Source: Rhodobacter sp. SY28-1 (lineage in GTDB: Bacteria; Pseudomonadota; Alphaproteobacteria; Rhodobacterales; Rhodobacteraceae). Taken from it: a stretch of 64,000 bases of DNA. The DNA lies in the NCBI RefSeq assembly GCF_005222785.1, contig NZ_STGH01000003.1, positions 434,001-498,000 of the forward strand. Direction: 5' to 3'. Both the position numbers and the translations under genes were made by a program. Of this stretch, positions 39,643-48,185 are shown in pieces (positions within the stretch are counted from its first letter, which is position 1; each line of letters begins with the position of its first letter). A model generated the notes under the pieces. The model had not been told where the DNA came from. It did no database searches and saw nothing but the letters and a program-made list of their open reading frames with translations.

Positions 39643-40566
39643 CTACTTCGATCGGGTTGGGCGGTCGAACACCTTCTTGCCCATAAGACTGCCCACAAGA
39701 TCGACCATCAGCCGCGCCGTCATGCCGCGGTCGTCGAGGAAGGGGTTGAGTTCGACGAGGTCGAGCGAGGTGACAAGGCCGCTTTCGTGGAGGAGTTCCA
39801 TCACCAGATGCGCCTCGCGGAAGGTGGCGCCGCCGGGGACTGTCGTGCCGACGGCCGGGGCGATCGAGGGGTCGAGGAAGTCGACGTCGAGCGAGACGTG
39901 AAGCATGCCGTTGTCGCGCCGGACCGCGTCGAGGAATTCGCGCAGGGGAGCGACGAGGCCGCGTTCGTCGATCACGCGCATGTCGTTGACGAAGATGTCA
40001 CGCTCCAGCATCGCGGCCTGTTCGGCCGGGTCGACCGAGCGGATGCCGAACATGCAGATGCGGTGCGCGGGGACGGGGGCGGGGAAGGGCGGGAAGGCGT
40101 CGAACCCGTCGCGGCCGGCGATGTAGGCAAGGGGGGTGCCGTGGAGATTGCCGGAGGTGGTTGTGAGCGGCGTGTGGAAATCGGAATGGGCGTCGAGCCA
40201 GAGGAGGAAGAGCGGACGGTCCTGGCGGGCGGCAAAGGCGGCGGCCCCGGCTGCGGACCCAAGGGCAAGAGAGTGGTCGCCGCCCATGATGATCGGGAAG
40301 CCGCCCTGGCTGAGCGCGTCGTCGACGCGGTCCATCAGGATCTCGGCCCAGGCCACGGTTTCAGGTAGATCGTGCACGACAGGATTGGGGCAGGTGACGG
40401 GTTTGAGGTCAGGAAGGCTGAGGTCGCCCCAATCCTCGACCCCGTGGCCTTCGGCGCTGACTTCGTGGGCGATCCCGGCGACGCGGTAGGCAGCGGGGCC
40501 CATCAGGCAACCAGGGCGCCTTTGCCCGGTGTCGATGGGCGCGCCGATCAGGATACATCTGGGCAT
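39643..40566 (-). CDS. rocF: Arginase
   Basis: Hydrolyses arginine to ornithine and urea. 307 residues; the manganese ligands are in GGDHSLALG (His98), LDAHSDFHT (Asp125, His127, Asp129) and [10 protein letters not shown]. The ATG at 40566 fits the family N-terminus [16 protein letters not shown]. The codon-level ORF could extend upstream to 40626, but the extra residues are not typical. It diverges from ccmF; no urease or ornithine gene is adjacent. Confidence 0.94.
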   Translation of the reverse strand: MPRCILIGAPIDTGQRRPGCLMGPAAYRVAGIAHEVSAEGHGVEDWGDLSLPDLKPVTCPNPVVHDLPETVAWAEILMDRVDDALSQGGFPIIMGGDHSLALGSAAGAAAFAARQDRPLFLLWLDAHSDFHTPLTTTSGNLHGTPLAYIAGRDGFDAFPPFPAPVPAHRICMFGIRSVDPAEQAAMLERDIFVNDMRVIDERGLVAPLREFLDAVRRDNGMLHVSLDVDFLDPSIAPAVGTTVPGGATFREAHLVMELLHESGLVTSLDLVELNPFLDDRGMTARLMVDLVGSLMGKKVFDRPTRSK

Positions 40567-40742
40567 GGGAACCTCCGGTCTTTGGTCAGGGTGTAGCGGG
40601 GCGGCTGGCCGGGTGGCAACCGGCATTTCGGCGGGATCGGCGGGTTCGGGCTGGCAAACTGGAGCGTGGGCGCGGCGGAAGGGCGCAGGGCTTTCGCCCG
40701 GGGGGCCGCCGCCCTATCATGTAAGCCGAAGGAGATCTGGTC

Positions 40743-42713
40743 ATGATCGTCGAGCTTGGGCATTTCGCGCTGATCCTGGCGCTGATGGTGGCGCTGGTGC
40801 AGGCCACGTTGCCGTTGTGGGGGGCGCAGCGCGGAGATGCGCGGCTGATGGCGCTGGCCGGGCCCGCGGCGGGGCTGCAACTGGTGCTGGTCGCGGCAAG
40901 CTTTGCGGCGCTGACCTGGGCCTTCGTTGTCTCGGATTTCTCGCTGGCGGTGGTGGTGTCGAATTCGCACACGCTGAAGCCGATGCTGTACAAGGTGTCG
41001 GGGGTCTGGGGGAACCACGAGGGGTCCTTGCTGCTGTGGGTCCTGATCCTGGCGATCTATGGCGCGGCGGTGGCGGCTTTCGGGGGCGGGCTGCCTGCTC
41101 GTCTGAAGGCGCGGGTGCTGGCAGTGCAGGGGCTGATCGGTGTGGCGTTCCTGTTGTTCCTGCTGTTGACGTCGAACCCGTTCTGGCGGCTGGCGCTGCC
41201 TCCGCTGGACGGGCAGGACCTGAACCCGCTGCTGCAGGACCCCGGTTTGGCGTTTCATCCGCCCTTCCTGTATCTGGGCTATGTCGGGCTTTCGATGGCG
41301 TTTTCCTTCGCGGTGGCGGCTCTGATCGAAGGCCGGGTCGATGCGGCCTGGGGGCGCTGGGTCCGGCCCTGGACGCTGGCCGCCTGGGTGTTCCTGACCA
41401 TCGGCATCGCGCTTGGGTCCTGGTGGGCCTACTATGAGCTGGGCTGGGGCGGGTTCTGGTTCTGGGACCCGGTGGAGAACGCCAGCTTCATGCCCTGGCT
41501 TCTGGCGGCGGCGCTGTTGCACAGTTCCATCGTGGTGGAAAAGCGCGAGAGTCTGAAGGCCTGGACGATCCTGCTGGCGATCATGGCCTTCGGGTTCAGC
41601 CTGATCGGAACCTTCATCGTGCGGTCGGGGGTCATCACATCCGTCCATGCGTTCGCCAACGACCCCGAGCGGGGCGTGTTCATCCTGATGATCCTGGGAC
41701 TGTTCACCGGGGGCGCGCTGATCCTGTTCGCGCTGCGCGCCGGGGCGCTGGAGGCGCGGGGGGTATTCAGTCTGGTCAGCCGCGAAAGCGCGCTGGTGGC
41801 GAACAACATCCTGCTGTCGGTGGCGGCGTTTGTCGTTTTTATCGGGACAATCTGGCCGCTGGTGGGAACAATGTTGCTGGGGCGTGACCTGTCGGTGGGT
41901 GAGCCCTTCTTCAACGCGGCCTTCACGCCGTTCATGGTGGGGCTGGCGCTGATCCTGCCGGTGGGGGCGATGCTGGCGTGGAAGCGCGGCTCGGTCGAGC
42001 GGTCGATGCGGAGCCTGATCCCGGCGCTGGTGCTGGCGCTGGCTTTGGGGGCGCTGGGTTTTGCGATGCAGACGGGACGGTCGGCGCTGGGGCCGGTCGG
42101 GCTGGCGCTGGGGGCCTGGGTGGTGTTCGGCGCGCTGACCGACCTGTGGGCACGGACCGGGCGCGAGGGAGTGGGCGTGCGGCTGGCACGGATGACACGC
42201 CTGCCGCGGGCGGACTGGGGCAAGGCCACGGCGCATCTGGGGTTGGGGGTGACGATCTTTGCCGTGGCCGCGATGATGGCCTGGAAGCTTGAGGATATCC
42301 GGGTGGTGCAGGAGGGTGAGACCTTCCCGCTTGGGGCCTATGACGTGCGTCTCGACAAGGTCGAAGAGGTCGCGGGGCCGAACTACACCTCGACCATGGC
42401 GACGATGACCGTCACGCGGGGCGGGGCGCTTGTCGCTGTGCTCAACCCGGAAAAGCGCATCTACCCGGTGGCGCAGATGCCGACGACCGAGGCCGCCATC
42501 GACTACGGTTTCCTGCGCGACATCTATCTGGTGCTGGGCGACCGGCAGCAAAGCGGGGGCTGGGCGGTGCGCAGCTATATCGAGCCCTTTGCCAACTGGC
42601 TGTGGGCAGGCTGCATCCTGATGGCGCTTGGCGGGGTTCTGAGCCTGACGGACCGGCGCTATCGGGTAGCGGCGGGCGCGCGGCGGATGCCTGCGGGGGT
42701 GCCTGCGGAATGA
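40743..42713 (+). CDS. ccmF: Heme lyase CcmF/NrfE family protein
   Basis: Membrane part of the system I cytochrome c maturation heme lyase. 656 residues with many transmembrane helices; the periplasmic tryptophan-rich loop reads GWGGFWFWDPVENASFMPWL, with the conserved heme-handling histidines nearby (KVSGVWGNHEGSLLLW). The ATG has a GAAGGAG ribosome site. It overlaps ccmH by ATGA. Confidence 0.96.
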   Translation: MIVELGHFALILALMVALVQATLPLWGAQRGDARLMALAGPAAGLQLVLVAASFAALTWAFVVSDFSLAVVVSNSHTLKPMLYKVSGVWGNHEGSLLLWVLILAIYGAAVAAFGGGLPARLKARVLAVQGLIGVAFLLFLLLTSNPFWRLALPPLDGQDLNPLLQDPGLAFHPPFLYLGYVGLSMAFSFAVAALIEGRVDAAWGRWVRPWTLAAWVFLTIGIALGSWWAYYELGWGGFWFWDPVENASFMPWLLAAALLHSSIVVEKRESLKAWTILLAIMAFGFSLIGTFIVRSGVITSVHAFANDPERGVFILMILGLFTGGALILFALRAGALEARGVFSLVSRESALVANNILLSVAAFVVFIGTIWPLVGTMLLGRDLSVGEPFFNAAFTPFMVGLALILPVGAMLAWKRGSVERSMRSLIPALVLALALGALGFAMQTGRSALGPVGLALGAWVVFGALTDLWARTGREGVGVRLARMTRLPRADWGKATAHLGLGVTIFAVAAMMAWKLEDIRVVQEGETFPLGAYDVRLDKVEEVAGPNYTSTMATMTVTRGGALVAVLNPEKRIYPVAQMPTTEAAIDYGFLRDIYLVLGDRQQSGGWAVRSYIEPFANWLWAGCILMALGGVLSLTDRRYRVAAGARRMPAGVPAE

Positions 42714-43186
42714 CGCTGTTCCTCAAGCGGTGGTGGGCAGAGTGCCCATCCTACGTCCTTGCGTTGCTGCTGCTGGCATCGCCCGTGGCCGCCGTGCAGC
42801 CGGACGAAATGCTGGCGGACCCAGTGCTGGAGGCCCGCGCGCGTGACATCAGCCGCGACATCCGCTGTCCGGTCTGCCAGGGCGAGACGATCGACGATTC
42901 GAACGCTCCCATCGCGCGGGACCTGCGGATCATCATCCGGGAACGGCTGTTGGCGGGGGACAGTGACCAGGATGTCATCGACTACATCGTCGCGCGCTAT
43001 GGCGAGGGGGTGCTGTTCAACCCTCCGGCCGAAGGGGCGAACCTGATCCTTTGGCTGGCCGGGCCCGCGCTGCTGCTGGCCGGGATCGGTGTGGCGATGA
43101 CGGCGGCGCGTCGGTGGCGCACCATGCCCGAGGCTGCGCTGTCGACCGAGGAAGAGGCGCGGGTGCGGGAAATCCTGAAGGAGTGA
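42710..43186 (+). CDS. ccmH: Cytochrome c-type biogenesis protein CcmH
   Basis: Thiol-disulfide partner that presents apocytochrome to CcmF. 158 residues: a signal region (to about residue 28), the redox motif CPVC (C53, C56) in IRCPVCQGETIDDS, and a C-terminal transmembrane helix. The signal region contains an inserted dispersed palindrome (42727-42755), giving the odd stretch RWWAECPSYV before the hydrophobic core. The ATG at 42710 overlaps the ccmF stop. The gene remains open. Confidence 0.94.
   Translation: MTLFLKRWWAECPSYVLALLLLASPVAAVQPDEMLADPVLEARARDISRDIRCPVCQGETIDDSNAPIARDLRIIIRERLLAGDSDQDVIDYIVARYGEGVLFNPPAEGANLILWLAGPALLLAGIGVAMTAARRWRTMPEAALSTEEEARVREILKE
42727..42755 (+). repeat. 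REP-like palindrome, copy 2, inside ccmH
   Basis: GCGGTGGTGGGCA-GAG-TGCCCATCCTACG, matching copies at 4251-4277 and 61786-61815, with one change in the second arm (CCCATC for CCCACC). It encodes residues about 6-15 of CcmH and keeps the frame open. Confidence 0.75.
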
Positions 43187-43249
43187 CGCCGCGTTCGCCT
43201 TTGGCCCCGGGTCGCGCCTCGCTAGGGTGGCGCAAAGGCGGGAGGGCGG

Positions 43250-44023
43250 ATGATGGCTGATCTGGTGACGGTGGAAACGGCTGGCGGTGTGCATCGCGTC
43301 ACGCTGAACCGGCCCGAGGTGATGAATGCCCTGAACCGCGAGTTGCGCCGTGAGCTGACGGCGGCCCTTTTGGCGGGCCATGCGGCGCGGGTGATCGTGC
43401 TGACGGGGGCGGGGCGGGGCTTCTGTTCCGGCCAGGACCTGAGCGATGCCTCAGGTCTGGACGCGGCTGGGTTCGAGGCCACGCTCAACGACGAATATGT
43501 GCCGATGATCCGTGCGATCACCGAGGCACCGGTCCCGGTGATCGCGGCGGTGAATGGTGTGGCAGCGGGGGCGGGGGCGAACCTGGCGCTGGCCTGCGAT
43601 CTGGTGATTGCGGCCGAAAGCGCGGTCTTCATCCAGGCCTTCACCCGGATCGGGCTGATCCCGGATGCGGGGGGCACGTCGTTCCTGCCCCGGCGGGTCG
43701 GATTGCAGCGGGCGATGGGGGCGGCGCTGCTGGCGGAACCGGTCAGCGCGCGGCAGGCCGAGGCCTGGGGGATGATCTGGGAAGCTGTGCCCGATGAGCG
43801 GTTCGCTGAGGTAGTGGCGGGGCGGGCGGCCAAGCTGGCGTCGGGGCCGACCGGAGCCTATGCCGCGCTGAAGCAGGCGCTGCGCGGGGCGTTCGACCAG
43901 AGCCTGGAGGCGCAACTGGCCGTCGAGGCGCGATTGCAGGGGGTCTGCGGGGGCTCGGACGATTTCCGCGAAGGGGTGGCGGCGTTTCAGGAGAAGCGCG
44001 CGCCGCGGTTTGTCGGGCGGTAG
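43250..44023 (+). CDS. Enoyl-CoA hydratase/isomerase family protein (PaaG-like)
   Basis: Crotonase-fold enzyme of 257 residues. The oxyanion-hole region GRGFCSGQDLSD and the second loop DAGGTSFLPRRVG (Asp in place of one catalytic Glu) suit the 2-(1,2-epoxyphenyl)acetyl-CoA isomerase branch used in phenylacetate degradation. No other paa genes are present. The first ATG has a GGAGGG site. Specific substrate uncertain. Confidence 0.82.
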   Translation: MMADLVTVETAGGVHRVTLNRPEVMNALNRELRRELTAALLAGHAARVIVLTGAGRGFCSGQDLSDASGLDAAGFEATLNDEYVPMIRAITEAPVPVIAAVNGVAAGAGANLALACDLVIAAESAVFIQAFTRIGLIPDAGGTSFLPRRVGLQRAMGAALLAEPVSARQAEAWGMIWEAVPDERFAEVVAGRAAKLASGPTGAYAALKQALRGAFDQSLEAQLAVEARLQGVCGGSDDFREGVAAFQEKRAPRFVGR

Positions 44024-44025
44024 GC

Positions 44026-44052
44026 CCAGGAATTTTCGGCGAAAATTCTTGG
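44026..44052. terminator. Palindromic terminator between two convergent genes
   Basis: GAATTTTC-GGC-GAAAATTC with CCAG and TTGG flanks, immediately after the PaaG-like stop and before the end of the convergent exported-protein gene. A symmetrical A-and-T-containing stem of this kind would act on both strands. Confidence 0.55.
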
Positions 44053-44087
44053 GGTGTCGGGGCTCAGGCCATGGAGCGCAGCCTGGG

Positions 44088-44450
44088 TCAGGGGCAGCGT
44101 TGCAGTATGCGGATGCCGGTGTCGGTCATGATGACGACCACCTCATCCGCCAGAGTGCCCGTCGCCGATTGGAGCGGGCCGCGGAGGGTCAGCACGCGGC
44201 CGGCTGGATCCGAGAACCCCTCTTCGGTGATCGTGCCTTCGAACAGCATGGCATTCAGGCCACGGACGGGTTGCGGGTCGGTCAGGCTGACCTGACCGCC
44301 TTCGCCGCCGGGAAACCAAGTCTCGCGATCATAGGCGGCCTCTTCGTAGGCGCCACATTGTTCGGGAGAGCCGTAGTCGTGATAGGCTTCTGCGAAGGCT
44401 GCAGCGGGTGACAGTGCCAGGATAGCCGCAAGCACCCGCATCCGGGTCAC
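44088..44450 (-). CDS. Hypothetical exported protein, 120 aa
   Basis: Signal peptide (MTRMRVLAAILALSPAAAFA) and a mature part with two cysteines (C32 and C119), suggesting one disulfide in the periplasm. No family recognised. The GTG start overlaps the ilvN stop (GTGA); an ATG three codons later (44441) is an equal alternative. It is therefore the last gene of the ilvB-ilvN transcript. Confidence 0.7.
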   Translation of the reverse strand: MTRMRVLAAILALSPAAAFAEAYHDYGSPEQCGAYEEAAYDRETWFPGGEGGQVSLTDPQPVRGLNAMLFEGTITEEGFSDPAGRVLTLRGPLQSATGTLADEVVVIMTDTGIRILQRCP

Positions 44451-45007
44451 ACCCCGCGCTTCAGACCGGCGACGCCGGTGCGGGCGATTTCCAGAAGGCC
44501 GAGCGGGCGCATCAGGTCGGCGAAGGCGTCGATCTTGTCGGGCGTGCCGGTCATTTCGAAGACGAAGCTTTCCAGCGTCGAGTCCACCACCTTGGCGCGG
44601 AAGATCTCGGCCAGTTGCAGCGCCTCGACCCGGGCAGTTCCCGTGCCCGCCACCTTGAGAAGCGCCAGTTCGCGCTGGACGGATGGCCCCTCCATCGTCA
44701 GGTCGTGGACTTCGTGCACCGGGACCATGCGGGAAAGCTGTGCCTCAATCTGGTCGATGACCGCCGGCGTACCGCGGGTGACGATGGTGATGCGCGAGCG
44801 GTGGCCGGTGTGGTCGACCTCGGCCACGGTCAGACTGTCGATGTTGTAGCCGCGGCCCGAGAAGAGGCCGATGACCCGGGCCAGGACGCCGGGTTCGTTT
44901 TCCACGATGACGGCGAGGGTGTGGCTCTCCTCGATCTCGCTGTTCGTCGCGCGGAGATCGTAGGCGGAATGGCTGGAGGAGCCCTTCTTGATGTTCAGTG
45001 CGGACAT
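44447..45007 (-). CDS. ilvN: Acetolactate synthase regulatory small subunit
   Basis: Regulatory subunit conferring valine feedback on acetolactate synthase. 186 residues with an N-terminal ACT domain (HTLAVIVENEPGVLARVIGLFSGRGYNI, about 28-105) and a C-terminal domain (ALLKVAG... EIFRAKVVD). It follows an acyltransferase gene that separates it from ilvB by about 1.1 kb, an unusual spacing. Confidence 0.96.
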   Translation of the reverse strand: MSALNIKKGSSSHSAYDLRATNSEIEESHTLAVIVENEPGVLARVIGLFSGRGYNIDSLTVAEVDHTGHRSRITIVTRGTPAVIDQIEAQLSRMVPVHEVHDLTMEGPSVQRELALLKVAGTGTARVEALQLAEIFRAKVVDSTLESFVFEMTGTPDKIDAFADLMRPLGLLEIARTGVAGLKRGV

Positions 45008-45040
45008 GGTGGTTCCTGTCTTCTGTTGGGTCTGTGCAGG

Positions 45041-46042
45041 CTAGAAGCCGATCCAGGCGGGACGGCCGAAGCGGCGGATGAGAGCGTAGATGAGGAGGGG
45101 GCCGATGATCCCGGCCAGGGTGCCCGCGATCATGTGCAGGGAGAGGTCCTGGGTCAGGCGGGAGAGCACGACGCGGGTGCCGGCAGAAAAGATGGTATGG
45201 GCGAGGTAGATGCCCATCGACGAGACGCCAAGGAAGGCAAGAAGGCGGAGGGCCGGGCCGGTGCCCTGGGCGCAGGCGGCGCGGACCATGGCCAGGAAGG
45301 CAAGCGAGAGGAGGATGCCGAGGATCTGGGTGGTCAGGAGTGAGGCGGGCAGTTGGAAGCTTGCTGCTTGCAGGGCGACAAAGGCGACGGCGGCAAGGAC
45401 AAAGGCAGCAGGCCCGCGCACGGGAAGGCCGGAAGGCCCCAGCGCGAGGCCGGTGAGGAAGGCCCCGGCGTAGGTCAGGGCGCCGAAGGTCCAGGGGTTG
45501 AGGCCCACGGGCGTGAAGCTGGAGCCGAGGATGAGGAGGATGGCCAGTGCTGCCCAGACCGGGGCGCCCAGGGGGCGACCTACAGCGCGGATCAGGGCGA
45601 GGGCGGCGAGGTGTTGCAGGAAGAGCGCCCAGAGGAACCAGAAATGGTCACGCGGGGGGAGCGGGAAGAAGGCGAGGTTCTGCCAGCCGCTGACCTCGGT
45701 ATTCGCGGCATCCCCGGCGGCGATGCGCGCGCCGACGAAGATGTAGGACCAGAGGACCAGCGGCCACAGGAGGCGCGTGACACGGCTGAGCGCGGCCTCG
45801 GGGTAGGGTCGTTTCAGGGCCCAGGCTTGATAGGTCATGCCGGACAGAAGGAAGAACAGCGGCATGTGGAAGTTGTAGATGAGGGTGTCGATCAGGCGGA
45901 ACAGGTCCGGGCTGCCGATCATCCCGGCGCTGTCAAGCCCCCGCCAGGCATGGCCGATCACCACGATGATGATGCCAAGGCCTTTGGCGACGTCAAGCGA
46001 GAGGTCGCGGGTCTTTGGACTGGCCTCGGCGGTGGGGGTCAT
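45041..46042 (-). CDS. Acyltransferase 3 family membrane protein
   Basis: Integral membrane acyltransferase of about 10 helices, 333 residues. The N-terminal pattern SLDVAKGLGIIIVVIGHAWR contains the family His in the first helix, followed by FHMPLFFLLSGM. Such enzymes O-acylate glycans or lipids. The ATG at 46042 fits the family start. It lies between ilvB and ilvN on the same strand, so it shares the attenuator-controlled transcript. No link to branched-chain amino acids is known for the family. Confidence 0.85.
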   Translation of the reverse strand: MTPTAEASPKTRDLSLDVAKGLGIIIVVIGHAWRGLDSAGMIGSPDLFRLIDTLIYNFHMPLFFLLSGMTYQAWALKRPYPEAALSRVTRLLWPLVLWSYIFVGARIAAGDAANTEVSGWQNLAFFPLPPRDHFWFLWALFLQHLAALALIRAVGRPLGAPVWAALAILLILGSSFTPVGLNPWTFGALTYAGAFLTGLALGPSGLPVRGPAAFVLAAVAFVALQAASFQLPASLLTTQILGILLSLAFLAMVRAACAQGTGPALRLLAFLGVSSMGIYLAHTIFSAGTRVVLSRLTQDLSLHMIAGTLAGIIGPLLIYALIRRFGRPAWIGF

Positions 46043-46112
46043 CGGGTGTCTGACTTTGCTTCCTTCTGGTGTCGGGTGGCGGTCCCCAGACCGAGTCCGG
46101 GGACCGGGCACG

Positions 46113-47867
46113 TCACACCAGCACCGCCCCTTTGGCCCCGATCACGCCCTGGGTGTCGGCTTCGCCCAGGAGCATCTCGTTGTGCGGCTTGCCCGACGGG
46201 ATCATCGGGAAGCAGTTTTCGTGCTTTTCGACCAGGCAGTCGAAAATCACCGGGCCGTCGTAGCTGATCATCTCCATGATCGCGTCGTCGAGGTCCTTGG
46301 GGTCCTTGCACTGGATGCCCTTGCAGCCGAAGGCCTCGGCCAGTTTCACGAAATCGGGCAGGCTTTCGCTCCACGAGGACGAGTAACGTTCACCGTGGAG
46401 GAGTTCCTGCCACTGGCGCACCATGCCGAGGCGTTCGTTGTTCAGGATGAATTGCTTGACGGGCGCCCGGAATTGCATCGCGGTGCCCATTTCCTGCATG
46501 TTCATGAGCCAGGACGCCTCACCCGCGACGTTGATGACCAGCGCCTCTGGGTGGGCGATCTGCACGCCGATACTGGCGGGCAGGCCGTAGCCCATGGTGC
46601 CAAGGCCACCGGAGGTCATCCAGCGGTTCGGGTCCTCGAAGCCCAGGAACTGCGCGGCCCACATCTGGTGCTGGCCCACTTCCGTGCAGATGTAGCGGTC
46701 CATGCCCTTGGTCAGGGCCTCAAGCCGTTCCAGCGCGTATTGCGGTTTGATCGTGGTGGTGGAGTTCTTGTAGGACAGGCACTTCACCGCCCGCCATTCG
46801 TCGATCTGCTTCCACCAGGAGGCAAGGCCACGCTGGTCGGTCTTGGAGCCGCGCGCGCGCCATTGGCGGAGGAGTTCCTCCAGGACCTTGGTCACGTCGC
46901 CGACGATCGGGACATCCACATGGATGACCTTGTTGATCGAGGAGGGGTCGATGTCGATGTGGGCCTTTTTCGAACGGGGGCTGAAGTCCTTGACCCGGCC
47001 GGTGATGCGGTCGTCGAAGCGGGCGCCGATGTTGATCATCAGGTCGCAACCATGCATGGCGAGGTTCGCCTCATAGAGACCATGCATCCCGAGCATGCCG
47101 ACCCAGTTCTTGCCGCTTGCCGGATAGGCGCCGAGGCCCATCAGGGTGGAGGTCACGGGGAAGCCGGTCTCGGCCGCCAGTTCACGCAGGAGCGCGCTGG
47201 CGCGGGTGCCGGAGTTGATGACGCCGCCGCCGGTGTAGAGGATCGGGCGTTCGGCCTGTTCCATCAGCTCGACCAGCTGGGCGATGCGGGCGGGGTCGCC
47301 TTCGGTCCGGGGCTGGTAATGCGCGACCTTGGCCTTTTCGGCGGGAACATAGTCGGAGGTGGCGAACTGCACGTCCTTCGGGATGTCGATCAGCACCGGG
47401 CCCGGGCGGCCGTGGGTGGCGACGTGGAAGGCCTGGTGGATGGTTTCGGACAGTTTCGCTGTGTCCTTCACCAGCCAGTTCATCTTGGTGCAGGGCCGGG
47501 TGATGCCGACGGTGTCAGCTTCCTGGAACCCGTCGGTGCCGATCATGAAGGTCGGGACCTGGCCGGTCAGCACGACGATCGGGATCGAGTCCATCAGCGC
47601 GTCGGTCAGGCCGGTGACGGCGTTCGTGGCCCCCGGACCCGAGGTCACCAGCGCCACGCCCGGCTTGCCGGTGGATCGGGCATAGCCTTCGGCCATGTGG
47701 ACCGCGCCCTGTTCGTGGCGCACGAGGATGTGGCGGATGTCGTTCTGTAGGAAAAGCTCGTCATAAATGGGAAGCACGGCACCGCCGGGATAGCCGAAGA
47801 CGACCTCGACACCCTGATCCTTCAGGGCCTGGATCACCATCTTCGCACCGGTCATCTGCTTCGACAT
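46113..47867 (-). CDS. ilvB: Acetolactate synthase large subunit
   Basis: Catalytic ThDP-dependent subunit that condenses pyruvate to acetolactate, 584 residues. The N-terminal FGYPGGAVLPIYDEL and the invariant glutamate region VRHEQGAVHMAEGYAR are present, and the ThDP motif is GEASWLMNMQE. It is preceded by a leader peptide and attenuator and followed by an acyltransferase and ilvN. Confidence 0.97.
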   Translation of the reverse strand: MSKQMTGAKMVIQALKDQGVEVVFGYPGGAVLPIYDELFLQNDIRHILVRHEQGAVHMAEGYARSTGKPGVALVTSGPGATNAVTGLTDALMDSIPIVVLTGQVPTFMIGTDGFQEADTVGITRPCTKMNWLVKDTAKLSETIHQAFHVATHGRPGPVLIDIPKDVQFATSDYVPAEKAKVAHYQPRTEGDPARIAQLVELMEQAERPILYTGGGVINSGTRASALLRELAAETGFPVTSTLMGLGAYPASGKNWVGMLGMHGLYEANLAMHGCDLMINIGARFDDRITGRVKDFSPRSKKAHIDIDPSSINKVIHVDVPIVGDVTKVLEELLRQWRARGSKTDQRGLASWWKQIDEWRAVKCLSYKNSTTTIKPQYALERLEALTKGMDRYICTEVGQHQMWAAQFLGFEDPNRWMTSGGLGTMGYGLPASIGVQIAHPEALVINVAGEASWLMNMQEMGTAMQFRAPVKQFILNNERLGMVRQWQELLHGERYSSSWSESLPDFVKLAEAFGCKGIQCKDPKDLDDAIMEMISYDGPVIFDCLVEKHENCFPMIPSGKPHNEMLLGEADTQGVIGAKGAVLV

Positions 47868-47889
47868 TTTCGCGTCTCCTTAGCGCAAC

Positions 47890-47918
47890 AAAAAGCCCCC
47901 GGAGTTTCCTTCGGGGGC
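47890..47918 (-). terminator. ilvB attenuator (terminator hairpin)
   Basis: On the minus strand GCCCCCG and CGGGGGC arms surround a short loop, followed by TTTTTG. It is about 20 bases ahead of the ilvB ATG. A 9-base inverted repeat (47917-47925 and 47951-47959) can form an alternative stem that abuts and slightly overlaps the terminator arm. Confidence 0.85.
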
Positions 47919-47943
47919 GCATGGGAACCACTATGGTCAACCG

Positions 47944-47991
47944 TTACCGGCCCATGCGCGTCCTTCCTACGATGACAAGAAGTCTGGCCAT
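47944..47991 (-). CDS. ilvB operon leader peptide
   Basis: A 15-residue peptide MARLLVIVGRTRMGR from ATG 47991, with an AAGGGGA ribosome site. Five consecutive branched-chain residues (Leu-Leu-Val-Ile-Val, codons CTT CTT GTC ATC GTA) precede the arm of the antiterminator stem (47951-47959). Stalling on these codons would leave the antiterminator stem free and allow ilvB transcription, the classic attenuation mechanism for branched-chain amino acids. Confidence 0.85.
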   Translation of the reverse strand: MARLLVIVGRTRMGR

Positions 47992-48019
47992 TGGCCCATC
48001 CCCTTCACGTTCGGTCGGA

Positions 48020-48048
48020 ACAGTAGGCGGGGATATGCCGGGCGTCAA
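48020..48048 (-). promoter_or_regulatory. Putative ilv operon promoter
   Basis: On the minus strand TTGACG (48048-48043) and TACTGT (48025-48020) are spaced by 17 bases, 29 bases upstream of the leader ATG. This is a good sigma-70-type match and the position fits an attenuated transcript. The rest of the gap up to 48185 shows no gene. Confidence 0.6.
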
Positions 48049-48185
48049 CCGGATTTGCAATACGAAAATGTCGCATTGCGGCGCGGATTTTGAACTTTTC
48101 TTGCGGCAGTCTGTCGCGTTGCGCAATTTTCCGAACAGAGTGCGGATCGGCCCGGGTTTGTGCGGCAAAGCCGGGCCGAAGGGGA

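Noticed and set aside
40548-42551. 667-codon open frame on the minus strand opposite ccmF
   Set aside because: Gln/Arg/His-rich translation antisense to a well-defined membrane protein.
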